Of a DNA stretch of 64,000 nt, positions 41,538 to 51,834 are shown one piece after another. Origin of the DNA: Seminavis robusta (lineage: Eukaryota > Bacillariophyta > Bacillariophyceae > Naviculales > Naviculaceae); NCBI GenBank assembly GCA_903772945.1, contig CAICTM010000151.1, positions 41,442-105,441 on the forward strand, written 5' to 3'. Numbering within the stretch: the stretch's first letter is position 1; each line of letters begins with the position of its first letter. The notes beneath the pieces are model-generated. The model did not search any database and had not been told where the DNA came from. It saw nothing but the letters and a program-made list of their open reading frames with translations. A program made the position numbers and the translations under genes.

Positions 41538-42722
41538 ATGTCTTACCAAACGAACGATGGAGGCTTCATGCCCTATGAACCTGTGCCAAGACTGACTGTG
41601 AACCCCTATAAAGATGAAAACAGCGTCGTCCGACACTTGACCCAAGACCAATACCAAGATGAGTTGGCTTTCTGTGCCCAAAAAGTTGACCAGATGGTTC
41701 GAATGGGGATGGACCTGCAATCAGAAGCTAATGCCAAGCTTTTTGCCATCAACAAGGAACGCATTCGAACTGGCTACACCCCTCTTCTTGACTTCGTCCA
41801 TGATTACGACATGACTGGAGTTTGGCCTGTTCGTTTCTTTGTTCTTGCCGATGGAAGCAGAAGCCCTTTGCCCCATGTCAATGGGATGCCCGATCTTGGG
41901 ATCTTCGAAAGGCTTATCAAGATGAAGCTGATTATGCCGGATCCATTCTCCGAAGCCGTCAAGACGTCACGTTTCTGTGAAATCTGGAAAATGGACGAAG
42001 ATGAATACATCATGCGATACCAGCGTTGGTTGGGCGATGTGGACTTGTACACTGAGGGTGGCGAAGAAGAGAGCAGCGAGGAAGAAGAAGACGAAGTCAA
42101 TATGGGCGGGATCAACCTTAGCCGAATCGAGCGTTTTGTGGACAATCTCCCAATTGTACCCGGTACTAGCCATCAAGAAGATGAACAACAGCCAGAGGTT
42201 GAAGAAACTGACGCAGACTCCGGTGGATTGACCGAAGAAACCAGTGAAGTATCCAGTGACGGAATCAGCGATGGATCGAATGGTGAACCTCCTTCCCCTT
42301 CAAGCAGTTCTGATGCTGAGATTGACACCATCTTACAGCGTCGGGTTGATTGGGGCATTATGTCTCAGGTACAGCCTTCCGACCAAGAAGAAGCCACTTC
42401 CAACCAAGAAGAAGCCACTTCGGAGGACGAAACTACCGAAGAACCTACTCAGGAGGAGCAAGATGATGTGGACGACGAGTCCGAGGAAGAAGAGTTCGAC
42501 GAAAGTCCAAAGAAGAAGCAGAAAACAGGAGAAGACACCGATGAAGAAGACACCGATGAAGAAGACACCGATGAAGCCGACACTGTCCAAGGAGATGACA
42601 GCGATGGAGATAACAACGATGGAGATGACAGCGACGATGAGGAAGATGGCGACAATAGTGAAGAAAGCAAGCTGCTTGCATCCGGCATTGAGATTCTTTG
42701 CACTGGTAGCTTTTCGTATTGA
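41538..42722 (+). CDS. Acidic Glu/Asp-rich protein downstream of the MULE-type gene
   Basis: Intronless 394-aa frame, 406 bases after the transposase on the same strand. Residues 1-170 look folded (YKDENSVVRHLTQDQYQDEL, LLDFVHDYDMTGVWPVRFFV, LPHVNGMPDLGIFERLI, DEYIMRYQRWLGDVDLY). The rest is disordered and very acidic, with tandem repeats at the DNA level: (SDQEEAT/SNQEEAT) at 42375-42425 and (DTDEE) at 42536-42580. A KKKQK basic patch could direct it to the nucleus. I do not recognise it. It may be the second gene of the same mobile element or an unrelated neighbour. Confidence 0.6.
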   Translation: MSYQTNDGGFMPYEPVPRLTVNPYKDENSVVRHLTQDQYQDELAFCAQKVDQMVRMGMDLQSEANAKLFAINKERIRTGYTPLLDFVHDYDMTGVWPVRFFVLADGSRSPLPHVNGMPDLGIFERLIKMKLIMPDPFSEAVKTSRFCEIWKMDEDEYIMRYQRWLGDVDLYTEGGEEESSEEEEDEVNMGGINLSRIERFVDNLPIVPGTSHQEDEQQPEVEETDADSGGLTEETSEVSSDGISDGSNGEPPSPSSSSDAEIDTILQRRVDWGIMSQVQPSDQEEATSNQEEATSEDETTEEPTQEEQDDVDDESEEEEFDESPKKKQKTGEDTDEEDTDEEDTDEADTVQGDDSDGDNNDGDDSDDEEDGDNSEESKLLASGIEILCTGSFSY

Positions 42723-45322
42723 TTCCTACCATGGTGTTGATCGGTGGCATCTGCTTGCAGTTGCCACCATGGTAAACATCTGACATAACAATTTGTTGTG
42801 GGTCAGATGGTATCCCATTTGCAGTCATTTGGGCATGCTGGAGTGTTTTGATTGTTGGATGAGTCTCGATTATAGCCATGTATGGTTTACCACGGTCCTC
42901 TATTTCAATACTTACCACTCCCATATTCGCGCCAAAAAAGATCAGATCCGGGCTCGCTTACACTAGTATACGTGTATTAATATAAATAAGTCTGCGACTG
43001 AAAAGGTTTAGCCAGTAGTAAGTTATAACCTGTAGTACCAGCAATAGTATCGGCTGCTTGATCGTGCTGTCGTGCCAGTGCGTTTGGCAAGACAGGAGGA
43101 GGACTCTGCTGAACGATTGAATCCATGGGCGAGGCAGCCCGGTCGGACGAAACGTTGAACTAAGGGGCCCGCCAGTACACAGCAAAGCACTACCGGTAGC
43201 ACCTTGGGCATTGCAATCTTCACACGGAAGGCTGATTCTGGCATTCTTTTATAATTAGGAATAGACATTGCACTTCTGCGCACAGAACGCCGGTACTTCG
43301 CTTCGTTTGCGCTTGGTTCAGTCAAAGGCTCAGTGCAGGCTCTTTGCTTCGAATTTCATAGGCAGTCCACGTACCAGTAATTACTACTGTATTAGTTAGG
43401 CTTGTAGCTGGCGAGGTTTCGTTGCATGATCACTGCCCTTCAACTTCCTTCTAACATAGAAGCAAAGAAGCTCCCTAGAACAATACATCGTCAGTGCATC
43501 TCAAGTCCCGTCCACTCTCTTGGTGCCCCCTCCCCCCAATTCATCCGCTCCTTCAATGAAATATACCCCATCCTGATGCAAGGAACCGCTGTTTATCAGG
43601 GTGACTGTACCTGGGAGCACTGTGCATGTACCGGTACCGGTTCTAGATATTAGCCACTGAAATGCTCTTTGTTCCAAAGTATCCCGATACATGCCTGTAC
43701 GGCTCTCATCGAGTCCGATCATGATATCGCCCACTAGCTACGGTAGCTGCGAACAGAAGGAGATTAAGCTTCTCTATGCCAGATTACAGCTTGTAGATTG
43801 GCTATAGCGGCTCCCGATGGGCTCAATCGAAATACTTTCTTGCTTCATGACACCTCCACTGACGGCCGAGGTAGCAATTGTTCAATAGTAGGAACTGGCG
43901 AAAGCCAGAAGTATTGTTTGGCCAATACATGTAGCAGAGAGCCTTGCTTCTGTTATCTCCTTCCCACCATCATCTTCTTCGCATCATGCTATCAACTTTC
44001 CGAAAAGGTTAACCAAGGAATCAGGGAAGGCAAGTGCATGTACATGTAACACTGAATTCAGCGGGGCATCTCATACATGCAGCCATTGTCAAATGAGAGA
44101 ACAACTGCTTTGCCCGTCCCTCCAATGCATAGGTTCAACATATGTTGTAGATGAAACTTCACTGTCTGAATTGAATTGAAACCCTTCGATGCTCACATGG
44201 GTAGGTTTTCGTGGAGTTGAAATTCAAAGGGTCCGGAATTGGTTGGATTTCAGTCGTGCAGAGCTTAGTAAAACGAAAATAATATTTACGGAAAATTGGT
44301 AAATTCGGAAAGTTGCTTGAGCTCCACTTTGCTTCCTATGGTCTGATTCGAGGATCTTTCACCACAATCTACAGCATCAGCTTGGAGAGAATGAGACGGT
44401 TGAAGCTGATGGAGGATACGCTGGTTTGCCTCTCCATGTTCGCACTCCCATTGATTGCTTGAACGAACTCCCAATGATTGCTTGAGCGACGACAAGAGAG
44501 CCAAGGGGCAGGTCCGTGCCCGCCATGAGGTCATCAATCGCCGCCTCAAGCAGTGGGGAGTTCTTGGCCAGAAGTTTCGCCATGAGCTGGACTTCCACCT
44601 GCTTCTGTGTTGTGGTCATGATGACCCAGTTGGCGATCCTCGATGGTGAGGCTGTGGCGTTTGGTGTTGACTATTAGGTAGTGGTAAATGTTGTGGTGGT
44701 GGTGGCTGTTGATGGTTTGTAAAACCATAGACTAGCTAGACCATAGATAGCCCAAAATGACCACGCGATGGGCCACCATTCCTGCTATTATTAGCACACT
44801 GTTCTCCTTTTGAGAGGAGTCCACAGGAAAAGATCTCTTGATGGTAAACAAACAATAAATAATGGTAGCCTACGGCTTGGTTGGTATTTACTGTTATTAC
44901 TTACTGTGTGGAGGGGCCAAAAAGTAGCAGTAATTGCAGTAATGCAGTAATTACTCAGTAACAGTAATATAGGTCAGTAATCCTAGCTAGTGCCAATGGC
45001 AGTAAAGAAAGCGTTAATACGTTTAGCAGAATACTGCAGTAATTTCAGGAACTAGCATGAACAATGGCAATGGAGGCCACCACAAACAAGTTTTAGGGCA
45101 ACATGAGTTGCAATCCAGCTGCTCCAGAGGAGGCAATGAAGCCTCCTAGGCCCTCTTGGGTCTCTTGGAGGGGGGATTCTGCTGAGAAGCAGTGGCTTTC
45201 CTCAACGTTTGGATTTCTTCTACCTTGCCAGGCCTGCTGTGCTAGTGTCCGTAACCGGTACCTGTACTGGTAGCATACCACTCCTAGGCCGGTACCATAA
45301 GAATGTGTGCTGAAGATCGTGC

Positions 45323-45665
45323 ACCGATAGGCTGCGAGAGTTGATGCTGTCATGCTAGTGTAATCTCACCGCAGATCTTGCACCTCTATCGGTACCGGTG
45401 CGTACCATACCGGTACCTGCACGACTATTAGCAGTTTGAATGATACCATAGCTACCAGTAGCTCCAAGAGATGCTACCCTGCTGCTAGTAAACACCAAGC
45501 AAATAAGCAGGCTGCAAGAGTTGATGCTGTCACGCGAATGTCATCGGCAGATCTATTACATGTAGTTTGAACGATACCGGTACTGGTAGCTCCAAGACGT
45601 GCCACCCTCCTGCTGGAAAAAAGCCAGCAAATAAGCAGGCCACGAGAGTTGATGCTGCAATTGTG
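45323..45665. repeat. Diverged tandem repeat (~125-bp unit)
   Basis: Three imperfect copies share (AG)GCTGC(A/G)AGAGTTGATGCTG followed by a TCGGCAGATCT-like block and a GGTAGCTCCAAGA block, near 45330-45380, 45465-45555 and 45585-45660. The CCGGTACCGG palindromes are embedded in the units. Confidence 0.6.
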
Positions 45666-47180
45666 GTACATGTACATGTACCGGTACTGTACGGGTACGA
45701 CGTACTGTACTAGTACATGATACACCAGACAGTACGTGTATACGGTACCGGAGTTCCGGAGTAATCCACCGGAATCCTAGGAATTCCTGCCGGAATCGTG
45801 CATGCCCCTTATTCCGGTGACGTTTTACGGTTATCTTTACGGTTGTTCTATAGAGTTCCGGAATCGTACCCTAAGTAGCCAGTAATCCGGAATTCCGGCA
45901 GTAAATACCGACCAAGGCCTACGGTATGGTAGAGGGTCCTGTGTGCAGCCTTGTAAGTCTAGCTAGTCCGGAAACCCGGTAGTTTCCAGCTCGCGGTACC
46001 CAAATCTAAATTTCAAGCTCCATTTTTCAGGAAACTACACTTTCAGTTTCAATCTGATAATAACTAAAGTCCAGTTTCAAGAATTGTAAAAACCACAATA
46101 GTTTAATTTTACATTTAAAAGGCTAATTTCACACCTATGAAACTGTAAAAAAGTTGGAGAGGTGTTGTGGACCCTGCTGCTGTAGGTACTGTACAACTTT
46201 TGCTTTTGCATTGGTGCCAAGCAGTACAGGATGACTTCTTTTACCGCTGACAGGTGTCAAATGTGAGCGTTTTGGACGGTTATTTTTTGGTTTTCGGAAA
46301 TGGGAACCCCGAAGTGGTCATTTCGCGAATCGTGGCTGATTTGCGCGAATCTTTGCGCGATTTGCCACCAACAGCAGAATAGAAAAGAATAACAAAGAAC
46401 AAAGAAAAAATCAATTTTACCACCATGGCAACAGTGTTGGCCAAATGGTCTCTAGCTTAACCAATACATTGTTCTGGCCTATCCGGTCAGAGGACTAGCT
46501 CCCCAACACACTCACAGGCACTCTACTTGCGCGGGATAGGCCATCTCCAACCTTTGTCATGGAGCATCTATAAAAAACCAGGCTTGGATTCCATTTTGTT
46601 GTCATTCTGCCATGGATTTCTCCATGGGAAAGGTGTTGAAACCATCACTCCAAGCACTCAATCTGCACTGTAGAGTCATGTAAATGAATGGTTGGCTTTG
46701 GATGAAGGCCGTTCGAAAGAGGCGTCATGGTCGCTCCGTGGAAGAAAGAAGTCATCGACCGAATCGATCCATCGGGCGATCGATCGACGGCTGCGGCTAC
46801 CAACCAAACAAGAGGAGCCCGTCATGTTGGTGAGTAGTAGCCTTTGTTAAGAGGAGTAGCCGCTGTAAAGAGGAGGAAGCATCATCTTGATAGAGTCAAT
46901 AGAGTAAAGGTATCGAAATAATGAAAAAGAAGAGGTGTAGGAGTGGCTTGGATCGATCGAACGATCCGAGAGATGTCAGTTGAGATTAAGGTTAAGGCTA
47001 TATGTCCTTTAAGTCTTTTCGAGCAACGTTCGTGGAAGTTCTGGTTCGCATTCGAGTGTCTTACCGGGAGTGGGCTTGCGTTTGTCTCGATAGTTTAGAT
47101 TCAGCCTGTACAGCCAGGGCTCTGTGCTGATGTGCTGGATGCGTTTGTTCTCGGATGAAAAGATATTTAGAAATTTTTGA

Positions 47181-47229
47181 ATTTTGTTCTCGGATTGGTC
47201 ATTAAATAAATTTTGTTCTCGGATTGGTC
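47181..47229. repeat. Short direct repeat (ATTTTGTTCTCGGATTGGTC x2)
   Basis: Two perfect 19-20-base copies at 47181-47200 and 47210-47229, 29 bases apart, in an AT-rich spacer. Confidence 0.85.
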
Positions 47230-47643
47230 TCGCAATGGTTATATGTACCTTTCGAGTTGGAGCATCCTTCTTAAATCTGCTAAATATGTCGTCTATTCGC
47301 TGTATTTTCGCTGTACTCGTGTTTTGTGTCGTCCACGTACTGTAATACTCATTATTTATTACGAGGTTGGTTGACAACGACAGGTTGTACCAGCTGAGAG
47401 CCTGTATGGTGGCGGTACTACAGTGCTTGCTTCAACAGAACATAACTCTTTCGGATCTTTGGATCTCTTTGGAGCGAAGGTTGAGAGCTTGGGGATACGA
47501 GAACAAAATATTATGTCCCCACGATACTCAATGCACCCCGGGCAACCTGTGTGAAGTGGACCAAACTAACTAAGAGGCCAAACCAAGAGCTAAACCAAGT
47601 AAAGCTGCCATCCCATCAAACTGAGCAACTGAGCTCACAAAGG

Positions 47644-47706
47644 CGAAGGCAAAACACAAGCACAAGCAAAAGCAAAAACACAAGCACAAGCAAAAGCAAA
47701 AGCAAA
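47644..47706. repeat. (ACAAGC/AAAAGC)n hexamer repeat in a 5' leader
   Basis: About ten hexamers immediately upstream of the ATG of the DUF6824 gene at 47726. The gene at 50945 also has a CAACTC/CAAAG-rich leader. Confidence 0.75.
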
Positions 47707-47725
47707 TCAACACAAAATCTGCACA

Positions 47726-48830
47726 ATGGTTGACCGAGGAATGTTTGTACCCGCCGGACAATGGCCTCAAAATGAAAGTATCGCAATGTCAGAATCCGAG
47801 GATCAGCTTCTACCACGCAGTTTTCACCCTGACAGCTGGACCGTCGTTTGCGGCAGAGGCAGAGAGTGCTACGATCATAGTGAGTTCCTCTGCATGTAGC
47901 TATGGTGGTCAAGGGTACACCGTCTGAGAACAATGGCGATCTGATGCATCTGTCTTCGCTTTTCCTCCTCTCTTTGCTTTGGTTGCAGCTGGAAATCGAC
48001 GCCTTCGTGTCCTTGTTGACGCCTATGTTGACAGGTATGTTGCAGCCATCAACAAAATGCAGAAGAGCTTGATCGTGAGCTCCATCGTTGATTCGGTTCA
48101 CGAAGCCTCCAGTTCTGAAGGCTTTGTGAAGCGAGACCCTGCAACTAATTATTGGGTGACGGTATCGGAAGATACAGCAAGAGAAAAGGTAAGAACCAGG
48201 GTCGTTGGGCAAAGATGCAGTTAGCAGTACACGACCAGTCAACGACGCACGCACCAACACTGTTAGTAGCACCACTGTCCAACATGCTCTAAACTCAACT
48301 TGCATCCTCTCTGTCGGAAATCGAAACAGGTTGGACAGCTTCTTAGGGATGCAATAGCAAAGAAGTACCCCAAGAGGGCCAAGGCAAAGAAGGAGATGAG
48401 AAGGGCGAAGGCAGAAACAGGGTCTCAGGAACACTTGCCGAAGTTGCTCCTGCGGAGTGCGTCCGCACCTCTTGTACACGTGAGGGAAGCACTAGGAACT
48501 GGAACGGGAGCTGCTGCTCAGAAACATCAGGAAAGTGAGGTGTGCCCGGCACCTCGATTGACTTACATGCGCAGTTGGCCTGGGAATGTAAGCAACACTC
48601 GTACTTTCCACGACATTTTTGATGATGCAAAGTTTTCAATTGACGAAACTACTATCATGGATGCACCCACCCAAGAAGGTGCCAACCAGCATGTCAGAAG
48701 CAAAACTCGTACATTCCACGACATTGTGGATGATGCAAAGTGTTCAATTGACGACACTACATGTACTGGTACTATCACGGATGCATCCGCCCAAGAAGGC
48801 GCCATCCAGCCATGCCACACTGGCAAATGA
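47726..48830 (+). CDS. DUF6824-domain protein (cluster member 1)
   Basis: Three exons (47726-47879, 47989-48188, 48330-48830) give 284 aa. The splice junctions restore the family motifs: CGRGRECYDH then TGNRRLRVLVDAYVDRY; KSLIVSSIVDSVHEASSSEG; and DTAREK then VGQLLRDAIAKKYPK. The start MVDRG matches the two genes downstream. The linker after the domain is Lys/Arg-rich (PKRAKAKKEMRRAK). The C-terminus holds two copies of a block of about 36-40 residues beginning TRTFHDI(F/V)DDAK and ending QEGA. No introns or frameshifts remain unexplained. The function of the domain is unknown to me. Confidence 0.88.
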
Positions 48831-50944
48831 ATCAATACCTTCATGGCAAACATTGCTTGAAGGATACAGTATTCCAACACCTGACCACTTCGAAAGAGCT
48901 TCCATTGAGTACCATATAACAAAACTTAGGACACACATCCCTCAGTGCTATCTTGGCCTTGCTACTCTTGGCCTTGCCACTGGCACTCTTGTAGAATTGC
49001 ACCAACACAACCTTACACAACCTTTGCCGCAGATTATTTAGATTCGGAACTGATTCGGCCTACTCGAGTACTCCAGTGCCTCATTGCTCAGCATCAGAGT
49101 ACCGACCAGTTGGTATCAAGTGAGAGTTGAGTGCGTGGCAACCAGAGGTCTTTTGGAAGCTCCACCTTCACAGTGCAATGCCCATAAGCTGTTCTATGTT
49201 GCACTGTGAGGGAAAGCAAGTCAATGGACTTGTTGTTGGTGTTGCGTACTCGGAGTGCCGTACCGTTCAGAGGGGCTACAGAGTACAGCTTATTCTACTA
49301 ATAGCTGCTAGAAGAAGGTACTAGTAGGTTGGGTTCTTTGAGGCTTTGGGGCGCCCCCTTTTCATTCTCTTTAGCTGTCTTATTCAACCATAGTCGACTG
49401 ACCTTATTAAATCATCACTTGTTGTAAACTCATACATCCTTGAACATTCACACTTCTCCTGCCCTTTTATTTCACCCGACTGGGGCGTGTGCGGGAGTTG
49501 TTGGTTGTTGGCTCAACAGCGCAACAGTCCACCAAACCCAATTCAATGCCCGACGACCGACGACACGCCAATGGAGTACCACCGGCACGGCTCATCAATG
49601 GGACCAACTCGAGTGGCTTCTCGTAAGGGAGATCGAAATCATCAGCCCAGTACTTGGTTGCAAGTAAGATTCTGGTCGTTTCAGCCGCTGCAGCCTGCTG
49701 ACGAAGAGCCGTGCAGACAAGTCACGTCAACATTGGTGTGGCTGTGCATTTCCTCTTCAGCAATGCTCGTCTTCTTGTCTCGGTATTGTGCGTCCTGATG
49801 ATACAGGTGTAGCAAAACGTAAGTTCTTCTCTTCAGAGGGCACCTCTAAAGTACCGGTACGGTAGGATACCGGTACGACCTTCTTTCTGTTCTCCAATGA
49901 AATGCGTACCGCTTCAAATGATTGCTACGACTGTAGTATCCGATGCCTGTTTGGTTTGAATCACCAAAGGGCAAAGCACCAGCAAAGTGCTAAGACTTGC
50001 TTTCCTGGAGGATGAATCGTTCGATAGATTACTTTCTGACCAGAAGTTGATTGAATGCACCACTCCTAAGAGATGTTGCTCAAACACAACAATTCAATTT
50101 ATTGTGCTCCTTGCTCCCAACAAGTTGCTTTATCAATAGTTGCGTGAATCGAGCACTAACGAATGGAGCTGGACCAGGCAGCCTTTCGTCAGAGTTAGTT
50201 TCGTCCTCCCCCCAAGTGATGAATGGCTTCTGTGCAGGGATTTGGTTAATACCGGTGTCGTCAACCACCCTGATGTCAACACCGATGTTGTTGCTGCAGC
50301 CAAGAGGCCAACATAGGCTGAGCAGTGCTGACCTGCGCTGAGCTTTGTTTGACCTCGTGCCTGCACAGACCTCAGTGAGCCCTTCAGTAGATGCTGTAGC
50401 ACCTTCAAAACACAAGACTGCAGCACTTGGTAGGATGATGGAGCTACAACGCACAGCAGAACTTGAGGCTTGTGAACTCCGGAGTAACAGCTCTAGCTGT
50501 TGTGTACCTGAAAATCCTCTTTCACACGAATGTTCTTAACTAGTGCGTACACGTCGCTGCCTGCCATTGTTTAAGGGATAGGCAAATCTTTATGTAAGAC
50601 TCATATGTCTAATTAGTCATTGTTTTCTCTCACTTGTAAATCAATGGGGCTTTCAGGAAAAGCACTGTACAATGTACGTACCGTACAGTTTTCAGCCAGC
50701 AATTTCGCAAGATAGGAGGCGGAGGGAGGCCACCAAGCCACAATAGCGAATCCAGTCACTTAAGGAGATTGCCCTCGATTTACTTATGCAACTCAAAGCA
50801 GACAAGGCCGCACAGAGCGCAGATCACAGTCGCAGTTTGTCCTCACAATTTGGATTGCTCACAACTCAAAAGCAAATCAAGCTCACAACTCCAAACACTA
50901 AACTCCCCCACCCCACCGTCAAAGTACAACCTAACAACTCAACA
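48831..50944. other. Intergenic region
   Basis: Short frames on both strands (49440-49800, 50051-50540) lack domains and splice logic. Palindromic ACCGGTAC motifs occur at 49851-49876. Nothing else is supported. Confidence 0.5.
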
Positions 50945-51834
50945 ATGGTCGACCGAGGAAACTTCAAACAACAGCAAATCTGCTTCCTGGACGAAAGCAT
51001 TGTCATCCAAGCTAAAATGGACAGCAAGAACCTTCCTCCCTCCTTCAAGCCCGACAACTGGTCCGTCATTTGCGGGCGAGGCAAGGAATGCTACGGTCAC
51101 GGTAGGTTTGGATCATACGCACTGAACTGTTTGAAAACTAATGCTGATCAAAAGTCCTCACCTATCTTCTTTTCTCTCCTGACAGTCGGCAACAAAAGGC
51201 TCAAGGTTCTGGTCAATGCAAGCCTTGAGCGGTATTCAGCCACAAAGTCCAAAATGGAGAAGACCCTGATCGTAACTTCTATTGTAGACTCAGTCCGAGA
51301 AGCATCACCATCAGGTGGCTTCGTAAAACAGGACCCCAAAACGAAGAGCTGGTATGAAGTCGGGGATGCTGTTGCGCGCGAAAAAGGTTAGTTCGACGGT
51401 GCTCGATCTCGCACTGCTTGTGTCTCCTGCCTCGAATGATTTCTTACGATATCTTCCTCCTCGCTTCGCCAGTGGGTCAACTTCTCCGAGAAGCCTTATC
51501 CAAGAGACGAGCAAAAGTTCAGCCCAAGAAATCCACTTTCAAAGAAGCCAAAGCAGCCTCTCTGGCACAAGTGGAACCCGCAAAGATGCAGACTCCCTCC
51601 GTCTCCGAATTACTGCATAATTTGCCCCAGGACCTTCGGTTTGTTTCACTTCCACACGGTGGTGATGTCGTCCACAACCGCCGTCGCCAGTCCATCAGAG
51701 CGTTCGGCTTTGGCACAATGGACCTCAGCAACGACGTCGTCACCAAGAACGTGTTTGAGCAAAAGGCCAGCGAGGACGAGGCAGAAGTTGGGGGCGCAGC
51801 CGATCCTAGACAACACGGTTACTTTGAGCTCTAA
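50945..51834 (+). CDS. DUF6824-domain protein (cluster member 2)
   Basis: Three exons (50945-51101, 51186-51386, 51473-51834) give 239 aa. The ATG is placed at MVDRGNF by comparison with the neighbours, because the frame is open further upstream. The spliced protein has FKPDNWSVICGRGKECYGH, VGNKRLKVLVNASLERY, TLIVTSIVDSVREASPSGGF, SWYEVGDAVAREK and VGQLLREALSKRRAK in order. The donors are the unusual GTAGGT and GTTAGT. The C-terminal half is not repeat-rich and has a basic stretch (HNRRRQSIRAFGFG). Confidence 0.88.

Larger units (their letters stand above)
42723..47725. other. 5-kb gene-poor region rich in palindromic motifs
   Basis: No gene is well supported. The best candidates are an 80-codon minus-strand frame at 44377-44619 (MTTTQKQVEVQLMAKLLAKN..., compatible with a short helical protein) and a 122-codon AT-rich minus-strand frame at 47009-47377; both lack homologues I recognise. 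Much of 43.6-45.95 kb consists of ACCGGTAC, GTACATGTAC and CTAGCTAG motifs and diverged tandem repeats. 46.0-46.2 kb is AT-rich with GAAACT/AGTTTC motifs like those of the minisatellite at 9.2-9.5 kb. Confidence 0.5.

Noticed and set aside
42336-42924. Leu/Phe- and Ser/His-rich minus-strand frames opposite the acidic gene.
   Set aside because: Antisense images of GA-rich acidic repeats on the plus strand.
37880-43000. Terminal inverted repeats for the MULE-type element.
   Set aside because: Compared both flanks by eye; no matching inverted ends or target duplication found.
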